NCBI GenBank assembly: GCA_001599815.1
Contig: BCIA01000005.1
Location: 2,521,088 to 2,585,087, forward strand
Source: Furcasterigmium furcatum
Taxonomy: Eukaryota > Ascomycota > Sordariomycetes > Glomerellales > Plectosphaerellaceae
DNA length: 64,000 nt
Direction: 5' to 3'
Each line of letters begins with the position of its first letter. Positions within the stretch are counted from its first letter, which is position 1. Made by a program: the position numbers and the translations under genes. This document shows positions 52,285-64,000 of the stretch, piece after piece. Under the pieces are notes generated by a model. That model was not told where the DNA came from. It worked only from the letters and a program-made list of their open reading frames with translations, and made no database searches.

Positions 52285-54942
52285 ATGTCGGCTGGCACCC
52301 ACGGCGTCTTTCTCCGTTCCTCGCTGATACGACGCACCCTCCTCTGTCACCAACGTCTGCTTACTGCTCATGAGGGGACAACTTTCCGCTTCCAATCGAC
52401 CACAGCCGAAGCAATGCTGGGTCGAGCAAACAAGACGTACGAGGCAAACCCGCCGCCTCGGCGGAATGAGCTGTCCAAGCAGCTTTTCCCTTCGAGCAGC
52501 CCGGGCCCTTCACAGAACACCAGCATCGTAGACTCCTTCAAGGGACCGAGTCAACCTGCTGCGTCTGTATCAGCGAGGAACACCGGCTTTGCCGACCCCA
52601 GACCGAGACCGCCCACCATCACAAGCTTCGCCAACCAACGCAGTGGACCTGCCTCGAGGACTTCGTCCATGGCTTCCCTGTTATCCAGGGGCGACTCTTT
52701 CCGAGAAGAGCCTCATATCATGAACCAAAACAACCACCAGTCCAAGACGGCTGCTACCGTCTTCTTCAACGAGGATGATTTTAGCGACGACGAGAACCTC
52801 GACTTCCAACAGCCTAGCGCCCTGCCTTCTCTCCCAAAGCCACCTCCAGCTCCACGGCCGCTGCAGGAGGCCAGTAATACATCTTTCCGGTCGACACAAT
52901 CCGAGGCGGCCGTTCCATGGTCGTCTTCTCCCCCCTCACACAAAGTTCCCGCGGTGTCCCGCACCGTGTCAAGGACGCTATCGAACACCAGTGGTGGCGT
53001 GAAGCGGCTCTCTCCGGAGAATCTCGAAACACCACAACATCATCCAGCAAAGAGGCGGGTCCTGCCATCCGGCTGGAAGAAAGAAAACGCCATCGAGATA
53101 CCAGATGACCAGGACGAGATGGAGAGCATGGTGCGCGAACCCAGCCGCCAGGATTCCTTACCGTGGAACACGACTGCCAGTGCCGTAAAGGCGCAGAAGA
53201 AGCAGCTTAAGAGTTATGTCAAGAAGATAGAGCTTGAACAACCCACGCCGAACACGACAACCATGGAGGAGATTAGAAAGATTACTGGTGCAGTCCCGAC
53301 TTCAAAAGGGATCAGTCTGAGCCAAGAGCAAGAGCGGATCCGGGATCTCGTTGTCCAAAAGGGACAGAGCGTTTTCTTCACGGGCCCGGCAGGAACTGGC
53401 AAGTCTGTCTTGATGAGGGCAATTATCACGGCATTAAAGAGAAAGTTTGCGAGAGACCCAGAACGGCTTGCCGTCACTGCGTCCACGGGGCTCGCCGCCT
53501 GCAACATTGGCGGCATCACGCTGCACAGCTTCTCTGGCATCGGCCTTGGAAAGGAGGACGCCTCGCAATTAGTCAAGAAGATCCGACGAAACCCAAAGGC
53601 CAAGAATCGCTGGTTGAAGACCAAGGTCCTCATCATCGATGAGATATCCATGGTGGACGGCGAGCTGTTCGACAAGCTCTCGCAGATTGGAAGGCAAATG
53701 CGCAACAACGGGCGCCCGTGGGGAGGTATCCAGCTTGTTATCACCGGAGATTTCTTCCAGCTCCCCCCCGTCCCCGATTTTGGCAATGACAACAAGAAGA
53801 AGGAGTCCAAGTTCGCCTTCGACGCCGGCACCTGGAACACCTCTATCGACCACACAATTGGACTGACGCAGGTCTTCCGTCAGAAGGATCCAGGTATGTG
53901 GTCCCATGTCACCTGCCCTGTTCAGTTCTAACCGCACACAGTCTTCGCCAACATGCTGAACGAGATGCGACTGGGTCGTATCAGTGACGAGACCGTCGCA
54001 ACGTTCCAGGCGATGTCCCGACCTATCGCGAGGGATGACGAACTCGAGCTGGACACAACAGAGTTATTCCCCACGAGACATGAAGTCGAAGCTGCAAACC
54101 AGGGCCGAATGCGAAATCTGCCGGGCGAAAGCCGGCGATACGACGCCCATGATACGGGCGATCCCAAGTTCCGGGACAAGTTGCTGCAGAACATGATGGC
54201 ACCCAAGCTCCTGGAACTCAAAGTCGGCGCCCAAGTGATGCTGGTCAAGAACATGGACGACACCCTCGTCAATGGCTCGCTCGGCAAAGTCAAATGTTTC
54301 ATGACAGAACACATGTTTGATCTAAAGGGCGGCATGGACTACGACGATGGCCTGGAGGGCGACGCCAAGTTGAAGAAGCGCATCCAGGCTTTCACGAAAG
54401 AGTACGAGGAGTCAAAGAGAGGCACCGTGGAGTACCCCGTCGTCGAGTTCGCTGCCAGCGATGGATCTCACCGCACACTGCTCTGCATCCAGGAAGAGTG
54501 GAAGGTGGAGCTCCCCACCGGCGAAGTTCAAGCCAGCCGGTCGCAGGTCCCCCTCATCCTGGCATGGGCACTCTCGATTCACAAGGCCCAGGGTCAGACG
54601 CTGGAAAGAGTCAAGGTGGACCTGGGCAAGGTTTTCGAAAAGGGCCAGGCATACGTCGCTCTCAGTCGCGCAACTACCCAACAAGGCCTGCAGGTCATGC
54701 GTTTCCAGAAGCACAAGGTGATGGCGCATCCCCGCGTCGTCGAGTTTTACAACCAGTTGTACAGCATCGAGCAGGCCGAGGGAAAGCGTGTCCCAATGAA
54801 GGTGACGGAATTCGCCCGGCAAAAGGACAAACCACTGCCCAAGGAGGCCGACCGGATGGCTGCATTTGTCCAGAAGAGGTCGTCCGTCGTGAACATGGAC
54901 GAGGACGAGGAGCTGGCCATGATGGAGGCGCATGGGTACTGA
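52285..54942 (+). CDS. PIF1: Pif1-family 5'-3' DNA helicase (869 aa)
   Basis: Exons 52285..53893 and 53942..54942; 48-bp intron (GTATGT..CACACAG with CTAAC) splits a Val codon. The first ATG gives an Arg-rich, low-acid N-terminus (FLRSSLIRRTLLCHQRLL) that fits a mitochondrial presequence; a second ATG at 52414 (MLGRANKTYEA) would yield a nuclear form, as in yeast. Helicase core: Walker A GPAGTGKS (367-374), LAVTASTGLAACNIGG, TLHSFSGIG, Walker B VLIIDEISMVD, WGGIQLVITGDFFQLPPV, QVFRQKDP, and the C-terminal ILAWALSIHKAQGQTLERVKV and YVALSRATTQQGLQV. Roles: telomere and G-quadruplex maintenance, Okazaki processing and mtDNA upkeep. Confidence 0.94.
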
Positions 54943-55840
54943 CATCTCGATGGAGTGCACTGGGGACGGATGCGGTGGCATTCTTCATGGCAAGGGCGTT
55001 TGGGGCAGTGCATTCGTCATGGGTAGACAGACGACTCTCGGTGTTTAAGAGGTCGGGGAGGGCTCGGGTTGCCACGGAGAGATATCAATATCCTGCCTGT
55101 CCTTGAATGAAGAGACAGCCAGCCAACATAGACCACACAATGGTCCTCGCATGGAGAGAGCGAGATGTCTCATATTGTCATTGAGAAAGAGCCATGCACA
55201 AGCAACGTTTCTCATGAGAAATGGCCTCTTTGCAACTGATGTGTTTCTGCCTAGGTGGTTTGAAAGAGAAACCTGGCAGCAAACCGGGCCCTCTTGAGGT
55301 TACCTCTGAGACACCTATCAATTCACTGTTTTGCAGGAACCAGAGACTTTCCCCAAAGCATTTCTCAGTTATCGAGGCATCAGGTTTCGTGTCTGTCGAT
55401 TCATACCCAGGGCAGAGTGTTGGAGGATGAAGGATCCAGGTGGTGGCGTCGGGTCTCTGAAGTCTACTCCTGCAAAAGCGGCAAGGGGGACTAACCAACT
55501 TGGGACGCCGGGATCCTACGTCTGCCACTGGCTTGGCGCACACGACTTAAACCCACCCACCACCACCACCACGACTGACTGGCCTTGGGCACTTTACGTC
55601 GGTGCTGTACTACAAATTACCAGACAGCCTAGGATAACGTCCCTTTCCCGCCAGATCCTCGTCCTTGACCACGCGATTTCGCCCTCTTCCGACCTTCCAA
55701 AGACCTCCATCGCGACTCCCGCACCTCTGACATAGATAACCAATCGCCGCGCAGTCTCCCACACCGGCCACGGGCTTGCGCATCGACTTCCGGCAACTTT
55801 CGACACCTCCATTGGTTGCGCGGGACGTCATTCCGTCAAG
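54943..55840. other. Same-strand spacer
   Basis: 898 bp between PIF1 and EDC3. No gene supported; contains a caccaccaccaccacc tract near 55556. Confidence 0.5.
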
Positions 55841-58083
55841 ATGAACTTCATCGGCCTGCAGATGCTGGTGACCCTCAAGAGCCCGCCCGGGGCCCAGCTG
55901 AAGGGCACCGTAAGCGATGTCATGCCTGGGTCAAGCCTCGTCCTGAGCAACGGTCAGTCCTCTCCCCTTTGCTGTCCACCACCCCGCGAAGATCTCCCTG
56001 CTCACTGTCTTGCCCTGCTGCAGTCTTCTACCTGGGCACCGACAAGTGGATACCTCGCCTGACCATCGAGCCGGGCAACATTTCAGATGTTGCGGAGTAC
56101 AAGGAAAATGTTGTGGACTACGAGGAGAATGTTCCACCGCCGAATACCTTCACTGCTCCCGGCGTGAGCCCCGTCCCTGCCCCTGTTGTCAGCCAGCCTG
56201 CACAGCCGGCCTTTGTGGACCCTGCCATCGTGAGCCTGGGGAAGAGGCCGACCTCCGTCCCCAGGCCGGCCCGCGATGCACAATCGACCCCCCAACCCGT
56301 CGAGTTGCCAGGCCCGCAACCCGGCCAACCTGGCATCCTGTCGCTGTTTCCTCCTGCCGGCCCCGCACGTGCCACTGGTACGCCTCCTGGCAACGGTCTC
56401 TCCAAGTCCCTCCAGGAGCTACAAGTAGATGATTCTCTGCCCACACCGGCAAAGGAACGTTTCGACACGGGCGGCGTTCAGGAGACCCCGGGAACCGCAA
56501 ATAAGAAGCGGAACCGGAAGTCTAAGCAGCATAGGGGCGGCAAGAATGGCATCGTCGAGGACGGGCATATCGATGGCTCCCCTTCTCAGTCTGGACAGGG
56601 CAGTCGCGGCAAGGGCTGGAGACAGACACCCATCTTGGAGAGCACCGCATCCTTCCAGCCGTTTAAGTCTCTCAAGCGTGTTGGTAAGAAGGGCATGCCC
56701 GACAACGGCTGGGCTTCGGAAGACGTCACAGAGGAGATGGGCGAGTTCGACTTCGAAGGCGGTCTGGCCAAGTTCGATAAGCGCACAATCTTTGACCAGA
56801 TGCGAAAGGACGACACCGTCGACGAAGCCGACAGGCTTGTCACTCATAACCGCAAGGCGAAGCCCGGCACGGCAGGCGGCAAGAATCTCCACCACTCCGA
56901 AAACGTTCTCGACCTGCCCTCGGCAATGCCCAAGACTGCAGACGACTTTTGGAATAGCGAGGCGGACGACGCAACCGTCAACGGCGCAGACAGGCTCAGC
57001 GGGCGAGACGTCCGAAGCGCCCAGAGCATGCGGCGCACGGAGAGCAAGCCAGGTGCGTCGAGGAGGTCCCAGTCGCGGAAGGCCAGCGCTACGGGCGTGC
57101 AGCCCATGACTCGGACACACTCGGCACAAGGGTTGGCATCTGGGTTCTACCTCCAGCCATCAGGTCGCCGCGCCGAGACCGTCTCCGCTCTGCAGATGCT
57201 CAATCTCGAGAATATCGCAGCCAACGAGATAGGATTGACGGAGGACATGATGGTCGAAAACGCCGGACGGGGAATCGCACAGGTTGCCATCACGGCGCTC
57301 AAGGACCCCGCCATCCAGGTCCGTCTTGGAGCAGTGGGCGCAAACCCGCCTGTGGCGCCAGCAAGCGCGGCAACAGTGGTCATACTCGCGGGCAACAACA
57401 AGTCGGGCGTGCGAGCGGTGGCGGCTGCACGCCATCTCAAGAACAAGGGCGTCAGCCTGCTGGTGTGCGTGGTCGGCATCGAGAGGGAACGGGATCTGCT
57501 CGAGGACATGAAGCAGCAGGTGCGCATCTTCAAGAACCTAGGCGGTCGCGTCCACAGCAAGATCGACTTCTTCGACCAGCTGCGCAAGGCGTCGCACTCC
57601 TCTTCGTCGAGCTCGTCGGTGACGCTCATCATCGACGCGCTGCTCGGGCTCGCCATCTCCTTCGAGGAGCTGCGGACTGGCGACCAGGCAACTGTTTATG
57701 AGCTCATCGAATGGGCCAACCGCAATGAGGCGTTCACTCTTGCGGTCGATGTGCCCACCGGCATCGACCCGTCGACAGGCAAGGTTAGCATTATTGATGG
57801 TAGCAGGCTGTACGTGAAGCCACGGTACGTCGTCGCCATGGGGGCACCGAAGCGGGGCCTCCTCGAGGCCATGGCCACTCCGTCCTCCGAGGTACTGGGC
57901 ATCTCTGCCGTTCCTCTGGCGGAGGAAGACGAGTGGAAGCTCTTCATCGCCGACATTGGCCTGGGCGCGGCCGTGTTCAAGAAGGCGGGCACCAAGTTGC
58001 GGCGGGGCATCGAATTCGAGGACCAGTGGGTGCTCCGGATGCGCTATCAGGGGGACGAGATTGACAACGAGGCGGACTACTAA
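55841..58083 (+). CDS. EDC3: Enhancer of mRNA decapping Edc3 (723 aa)
   Basis: Exons 55841..55952 and 56024..58083; 71-bp intron (GTCAGT..CTGCAG) splits a Val codon. N-terminal divergent LSm domain (MNFIGLQMLVTLKSPPGAQL, GTVSDVMPGSSLVLSN), a Pro-rich linker, the FDF motif at ~277-283 (EFDFEGGLAKFDKRTIFDQM) that binds the Dhh1 helicase, and a C-terminal YjeF_N domain (~residues 430-720) with LNLENIAANEIGLTEDMMVE, VVILAGNNKSGVRAVAAARH, IIDALLGLAI and LAVDVPTGIDPSTG. Family role: activates Dcp1-Dcp2 and scaffolds P-bodies in the cytoplasm. A long Gly/Lys-rich stretch (KKRNRKSKQHRGGK) precedes FDF. Confidence 0.93.
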
Positions 58084-58880
58084 GGTATAGCACCTCCTTG
58101 ATGGGCGAAATTTGCTTTTTGGGAGAGGCCGGCGCGCCCGAGCGGGTGTTCCGTCATTATTGCATGCATGCAGCGGCGTTTTATAGAGTTCGCTTGAACT
58201 CGAGCAGTATCAAAAAGGAGGCACCGGCCGGGTCTTAGACATTCTTGGGTTCTGGGGGGGAGCGTTGCATGGGGCGCCATCGGCTGGGAATCACTCGGCA
58301 GCGTGATAGCCGCAGAGACTGCTCGCGGGAGCGCTTCGTTTATAAGATACCTTTTTTCTGCGTTATCTACAACCGTGTCTGTATGTCTCGCCACAATTGT
58401 GATGCAGGTCTCGACCTTTGCTAATATGTAAGGCTGAGGCGGGCCGCTCCGTGGTGCGGCTTTGGCAAACGACTGCGCTCCCAGTGTGGAGGGCGCCTTC
58501 GCCTGAGGGCGGTGCTTGGAGCGGCCCGTTGGGACGACCTTGGGGCGGTGTAGTGGCCAGACCGGCAGATATTGGGCGGCGGAACGAGGTTCACAGCTGG
58601 TTTGTTTGCTTGTTGATGCCCTCCGGTGGTGGCTGATGAGTCGGACGAGAGAACCACAAATGCGCCGCATACCCGTGCTGCCGCGTGCTGCAGCCAATAG
58701 TCTGACTCTGAGCTTGACTATTGAAGAGGCTGTGCTCGATTGCTCTTATACATTTGCACTTCTACAGTGGCACAGGGCTCAACATTCAGCTGTTGGGGGC
58801 CAAATGCCGGCAAGGCTCTGACAGGCAACCTGCGAGGCACACCACTTTCCTGCTCCGCCTCTACACTTGTGAACTTCAAG
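58084..58880. other. Spacer
   Basis: About 800 bp downstream of EDC3; open frames here lack support. A short gene start for the next entry could lie here but was not identified. Confidence 0.4.
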
Positions 58881-59637
58881 TAGCACGACGGCGCCCGTGT
58901 CTCGAAAGCAAGATTTTCATTCGAAAATTGTGGCAACGTAGCGGTGACGGTGAATGGCGTACTGGAATGGAGCAGAGTCATATATATTCTCAATAGTCCC
59001 GAGGAGGCGAACTTTGACCTGTATTGGAGTGTAGTCATTAGCCACTCGGGCTTTGAGACGCGCGATCTTCTCAATCGATTGAACGACGTTACATTGCCCC
59101 GTCCAAGTCTCCGAAGTACGTCGATGTCGTTCGCTTCTGACATTGTGGAACCTGTATCGACTGCGCTCTCGGATGAGCACCCGACTGAGTAAGCAATATA
59201 GACCTCCCCGGCCAGTCAAATAAGGCAGTGAGTGGATGGTGATCCGGCAGCGGCTGACGTGGTGGTGTAGATACAACCCGAACGACCAGTCGAGCCACGG
59301 CTTTGAGCTGAATCATCTGAACCGCCAACCTGGCCGGAACCTCCCCTCTTGGATGCAAGAGGCCTGGCTCAACAACGAAGAGAGAATACCCAGATTGCTT
59401 CTCGGTGCTGCCAAGACTGCGGCCAGGATCCTGAGCTACGATGTGCTCGACGACCATGTGGGCGGGCGGCCGAGCATGAGGGGCGCTGTCGACGCGCTGC
59501 CCATGCCTATCACGATGCCCTTCAACGCCGAGGACGACTTTGAGGTTGGCCCGAGGGACGGCTGGAGGCAGAAGAGCGCGACGTTCCCAATTGATATTGG
59601 TCTGGGACACGAGCCTAGATTCCGTGGAGACTTTTGA
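58881..59637 (+). CDS. Unknown gene, 3' exons (5' end not resolved)
   Basis: The terminal exon 59271..59637 is clearly coding: YNPNDQSSHGFELNHLNRQP, LPSWMQEAWLNNEERIPRLL, LGAAKTAARILSYDVLDDHV, MPFNAEDDFEVGPRDGW, ending EPRFRGDF. An 82-bp intron (GTAAGC..GTGTAG, 59189..59270) joins it in frame to an upstream exon with WSRVIYILNSPEEANFDLYW and ISHSGFETRDLLNRLNDV. That exon is open back to a TAG at ~58878 with no in-frame ATG before a late Met, so a further upstream exon (acceptor caagTAG) or a truncated gene is likely. No domain recognised. Antisense frames overlap but do not splice sensibly. Confidence 0.45.
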
Positions 59638-60377
59638 GATGGAACGCTTCGGTATTCATGACGGAAATGCATTGAGGCCATGGGAATACAGTCATCATAC
59701 TTAGCTGGGAAAGGAAGGAAATGCAGAGAAGCAGGCAGTTTGGCAGGACTCTGAAAGCAGACGGTATTTAATATTTCCAATGATGAGGTGAAATTCGATA
59801 AGCTCCCAGCCGGTTCGGCCTGCTTCGGTGAGTCTCGGTGACGGCGGTGAACCGAGACGCGTTTGCGCGGCCAGCCGGTGCCTGCAATGGTGCGGCGGCA
59901 AAGTCAGAGTCAGCCAGTGGAAGGTGTTCGAAGCTTCTGCAGGCACTGAATCATAGAGCTTGGGCCTATCGGCTGCTTACCTAAGGACATTTCATCCCCG
60001 TATCATTCTTGTTCCGGCCCACCGTATGATCTCATTGGCCCGCCCTCTAGCGTCCAGGCCGACCGGGCGGTACGTACCTCAATGCCGTCAACCTTTCTGG
60101 CCTCGGACCTGCCTGCCTTTCACCAGTCTGGACAGCTCTCCCAGACCTTCCTTCTATCCACCACCTTCGCCTTGCCTCCTTCCTTCCCCTTCCAACAAAT
60201 CCCACGATTTCCTCATCAGGTTCACGGGAAAGTCGCCGCACCTCCCTCCCACTACAAAATCTTCTCTGCCTGCGAAGATTTGAGATTCCCATCTCCCCCA
60301 AAACANCCCCCTCGCAACTCCGTTGGTCTCAGATCCGCCACAACCAACAAACACCACAACCTAGCAAAGCAAACACC
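59638..60377. other. Spacer and CDC48 promoter/leader
   Basis: 740 bp; the last ~300 bp are C/T rich with the leader of CDC48. One ambiguous base (n) at 60306. No gene seen. Confidence 0.5.
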
Positions 60378-63102
60378 ATGGCTGACCAGCCGGAGCACAA
60401 GAAGAAGGTCAACCTTCAGTAAGCTTGCCCATCACTCCGGATATCATATCTCTTGCGAGACACACGATACTGACCCGTTCTGTCGCAGGGATGCCTCGGG
60501 CGCCGAGCCCAAGGAGGTTCGTTGCTCTCCCACCCGAAACCCCGTCTGCCCATCACGAAACTGACAATCATCGCAGCAAGATGACACCGCCACTGCCATC
60601 CTGAAGAAGAAAAAGAAGCCCAATCAGCTTATGTACGTCGCCCGTGTTCGGAACATGAACTCCCCTGGCGCCACGAGAACCGAGACTGACACGCCCGCAG
60701 GGTCACCGATGCCGTCAATGATGACAACTCCATCATCGCACTTTCAGAGAACACCATGGAGGCGCTGCAGCTGTTCCGTGGTGATACCGTCCTTGTCCGT
60801 GGCAAGAAGAGAAAGGATACCGTCCTGATCGTCCTCGCCGACGATGATCTCGATGATGGCAGCGCTCGCATCAACCGAGTGGTGCGCCACAACCTTCGCG
60901 TCAAGCACGGTGATATGATCACCATCCACGCCTGCCCCGATATCAAATACGTACGTATTTCTGCTTGGCTCCTACCTAACTTCCAGGCAGACGAGTCTGA
61001 CACACTTTGTAGGCCAAGCGCATTGCCGTCCTGCCCATCGCCGACACCGTCGAGGGCATCACCGGCTCTCTGTTCGACGTTTTCCTCGCTCCCTACTTCC
61101 GCGAGGCCTACAGGCCCGTTCGCCAGGGCGATCTCTTCATCGTCCGTGGCGGAATGAGGCAAGTCGAGTTCAAGGTCGTCGAGGTCGACCCTCCGGAGTA
61201 CGGCATCGTCGCACAGGATACCGTCATCCACTGCGAGGGCGACCCGATCCAGCGTGAAGAGGAGGAGAACAACCTCAACGAGGTCGGCTACGACGATATC
61301 GGTGGCTGCAGGAAGCAGATGGCCCAGATCCGCGAGATGGTCGAGCTTCCCCTCCGCCACCCTCAGCTCTTCAAGTCCATCGGTATCAAGCCGCCCCGTG
61401 GTGTGCTTCTCTACGGCCCCCCCGGTACCGGTAAGACGCTCATGGCTCGTGCTGTTGCCAACGAGACCGGCGCGTTCTTCTTCCTCATCAACGGTCCCGA
61501 GATCATGTCCAAGATGGCCGGCGAGTCCGAGTCCAACCTTCGCAAGGCTTTCGAGGAGGCCGAGAAGAACTCACCCGCCATCATCTTCATCGACGAGATC
61601 GACTCCATCGCACCCAAGCGTGAGAAGACGAATGGCGAGGTTGAGCGCCGTGTGGTGTCCCAGCTCCTCACTCTCATGGACGGCATGAAGGCTCGCTCCA
61701 ACGTTGTCGTCATGGCTGCCACCAACCGCCCCAACTCCATCGACCCCGCCCTTCGCCGCTTCGGCCGTTTCGATCGTGAGGTCGATATTGGCGTCCCCGA
61801 CCCAACTGGCCGTCTCGAGATTCTTCAGATCCACACCAAGAACATGAAGCTTGGAGACGATGTTGATCTGGAGCAGATCGCTGCCGAGACCCACGGTTAC
61901 GTCGGTTCCGATGTGGCCGCTCTCTGCTCCGAGGCTGCCATGCAGCAGATTCGTGAGAAGATGGATCTCATCGACCTCGACGAGGACACCATCGATGCCG
62001 AGGTCCTCGACTCTCTGGGCGTCACCATGGAGAACTTCCGCTTCGCCCTTGGTGTCTCCAACCCCTCTGCTCTCCGCGAGGTCGCCGTTGTCGAGGTGCC
62101 CAACGTCCGTTGGGAGGATATCGGTGGTCTCGAGGGCGTCAAGCAGGACCTCAGGGAGAGCGTCCAGTACCCCGTCGACCATCCCGAGAAGTTCCTCAAG
62201 TTCGGCATGTCTCCGTCCCGTGGTGTCCTGTTCTATGGACCCCCCGGTACTGGTAAGACGATGTTGGCCAAGGCCGTCGCCAACGAGTGCGCCGCCAACT
62301 TCATCTCCGTCAAGGGACCTGAGCTCCTCAGCATGTGGTTCGGTGAATCCGAGAGCAACATCCGCGACATCTTCGACAAGGCCCGTGCCGCCGCCCCCTG
62401 CGTCGTCTTCCTCGACGAGCTTGATTCTATTGCCAAGGCTCGTGGCGGCTCTGTCGGTGATGCGGGCGGTGCTTCCGACCGTGTTGTCAACCAGCTCCTG
62501 ACCGGTAAGTTACCCAGCCACTCTGCCTCCTCCTTTCGACCAGTTGCTAACACCCTCCAGAAATGGATGGCATGACCTCCAAGAAGAACGTCTTCGTCAT
62601 CGGTGCCACCAACAGGCCCGAGCAGCTCGACCCTGCCCTGTGCCGTCCCGGTCGTCTGGATTCTCTCATCTACGTCCCTCTTCCTGACCAACTCGGCCGT
62701 CTCAGCATTCTCAAGGCCCAGCTCCGTAAGACCCCCGTCGCCTCCGATGTTGATCTCAACGAGATCGCCGACCGCACCAACGGCTTCTCCGGTGCCGATC
62801 TCGGCTTCATCACCCAGCGTGCCGTCAAGATCGCCATCAAGGAGTCCATCACGTACGACATTGAGCGTACCAAGGCTCGCGAGGAGGCTGGCGAGGAGGC
62901 CATGGATGAGGATGCCGAGGACCCCGTTCCCGAGCTGACGAGGCGCCACTTCGACGAGGCCATGCAGATGGCCAGGAGGTCCGTCTCAGATGTTGAGATC
63001 CGCCGGTACGAGGCTTTCGCTCAGCAGATGAAGAGCTCCGGCCCGGCGGCCGTCCAGAGCTTCGGTGACGCTGGCAACGATGATGACCTGTACGACTCGT
63101 AA
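60378..63102 (+). CDS. CDC48: AAA ATPase Cdc48/p97 (802 aa)
   Basis: Six exons: 60378..60418, 60489..60516, 60577..60632, 60701..60950, 61013..62504, 62561..63102; total 2409 bp, frame intact. The 5' half of the gene is broken by four short introns and tiny exons (28 and 56 bp). N domain: TATAILKKKKKPNQL, NTMEALQLFRGDTVLVRGKK and RKDTVLIVLADD. D1 has Walker A GPPGTGKT and Walker B IIFIDEIDSIAPKRE; D2 has GPPGTGKT and VVFLDELDSIAKARG. The C-terminus ends DDDLYDS, with the conserved Tyr near the end. Ubiquitin-dependent unfoldase for ERAD, chromatin and ribosome quality control, working with Ufd1-Npl4. CT-rich leader and codon bias suit high expression. Confidence 0.96.
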
Positions 63103-63795
63103 GCACGGAATGGGACTGTTTTCGGTGTAATTTAGCTTTTCTTTCAGAGTCCACTACACGGGCATCATCACGCAAAGAGGATGCGCTGGCCGATGCGGCT
63201 TTTCCGCCTTGTCTGGCCGGGCCACGGGGCACAGGGAGTTGATAGACAGTCAGTCAAGTCATCATGATTTCATAGTCCGGTTCGGATCACGTATATTATT
63301 TTGGTTCACGAGTGATGATGATGCAGGCGATGATGAATCAGATCGTTCAACCGGGGCTCAGCAGCCTCATTTCATGTTGGGGGTTTTCTTTTCGCGCCCA
63401 AACGCCTCCGGGGGTGGGGTTAAAAACATCTATGGATGCACTGAGTCGTGCCACATCATCCTGGTGGTGTTAACGGTAATGGTATGGTAGGTAACTGCGC
63501 CATGTCCAAATTCTCTCTTGTACAAAGTCGCGGCTATGTCCTGTCTCTCTGAGGCCCGTTTCGATTGCACTCTGTGCGGGTGGTAGGTAGATGGCGGTTT
63601 GTGCCCTTGTGACGTAAGGCGGGGAAGAAGTGTGAGATATTGCCCTCTGCTGTGGGACGAGGCAACATTTCTGGAGCGGGCACTGATTGGTAAGGTGTGT
63701 AAAGCGTATCTGCCGTGTCATGGACAGGTGTGGTGTGTGTTATCTCGCGAGACCGTATCGCCGGTCGTTGGGGGTGAAGAGGCCCTCTTTATCGC
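63103..63795. other. Convergent 3' spacer
   Basis: 693 bp between the CDC48 stop and the stop of the partial gene on the minus strand; no gene seen. Confidence 0.5.
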
Positions 63796-64000
63796 TTAGC
63801 TTTCGGATTCGTCAATCTCGACGACGGACTCGAGGCTCTCGCGAACGGCCTTGAGCATCTCCTCGACGACGTGTGGGGGGATGGCGAGGCTCGACTTCGC
63901 GTCGGCGAGGCCGTTGGCCTTGGCGCCGTTTGTCTTTGCGTGGGAGTCGGCGGCGGCGGCCCGGGTCGCGGTGTCGTTTCTGACGTCGTCGAGGACGCGG
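63796..64000 (-). CDS. C-terminal end of an unidentified protein (partial at the window edge)
   Basis: Open frame entering from the right edge and ending at TAA 63798..63796; 67 residues visible. Contains TRAAAADSHAKTNGAKANG, then IPPHVVEEMLKAVRESLESV and an acidic end EIDESES. Strong third-position C/G bias supports real coding. Too little is visible to name it. Convergent with CDC48. Confidence 0.6.
   Translation of the reverse strand, partial: RVLDDVRNDTATRAAAADSHAKTNGAKANGLADAKSSLAIPPHVVEEMLKAVRESLESVVEIDESES

Noticed and set aside
58718..59143. ATG-started minus-strand frame of 141 codons
   Set aside because: Overlaps plus-strand exons that splice in frame to a stronger coding exon; the minus frame has no partner exon or domain.

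Overview
The window reads as a chromosome segment of a filamentous ascomycete (Pezizomycotina, most likely a Sordariomycete; the species cannot be fixed from the sequence alone). Evidence: GC-rich coding sequence, compact genes with 48-107 bp GT..AG introns carrying CTAAC-like branch points, pyrimidine-rich leaders, genes on both strands, and a core gene set typical of moulds (ERG28, CDC48, RIX1, EDC3, PIF1, YPP1, CDC123, CWC21). Exon joins were made by hand by checking phase. Nearly all joins listed keep frame and give a total length divisible by three; exceptions are flagged.

Layout. 0-9 kb: BTB/POZ protein (-), a gene-poor stretch with a dispersed short repeat, an MFS drug:H+ antiporter (+), a broken or unresolved membrane-protein gene (-) abutting a calcineurin-like phosphoesterase (-), and a 31-bp minisatellite in the phosphoesterase promoter. 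9-13 kb: gene-poor, ending in a long ATG-free leader. 13-40 kb: dense housekeeping block with a DUF1996 secreted protein, the rRNA m5C methyltransferase Rcm1/NSUN5, Erg28, Ypp1/TTC7, a small HTH-like protein, Rix1, a WW protein, a GPI-anchored GH16 enzyme, the VLCFA dehydratase Phs1/HACD, a DUF676-like serine hydrolase, a small membrane protein, Cdc123, Cwc21, an NDUFA12/NDUFAF2-type protein and a calponin/transgelin-family protein. 40-49.5 kb: accessory block with a STAND-N-terminal-like protein lacking any NTPase, an unknown protein, an Hce2-type secreted protein, a tRNA-like sequence and about 4 kb of degenerate DNA. 49.5-64 kb: a poly-Q protein, Pif1 helicase, Edc3, an incompletely modelled gene, Cdc48 and the C-terminal end of another gene.

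How the genes relate. They do not form one pathway. Themes are membrane lipids (Erg28, Phs1, and Ypp1 through PI4-kinase), ribosome and RNA biology (Rcm1, Rix1, Cwc21, Edc3, Cdc123), genome and protein quality control (Pif1, Cdc48), cell surface (GH16, DUF1996) and host/self-recognition-like genes (40.5-45.3 kb). The last block is the best place to look for undescribed biology. No CRISPR array, intact transposon or secondary-metabolite cluster was seen.
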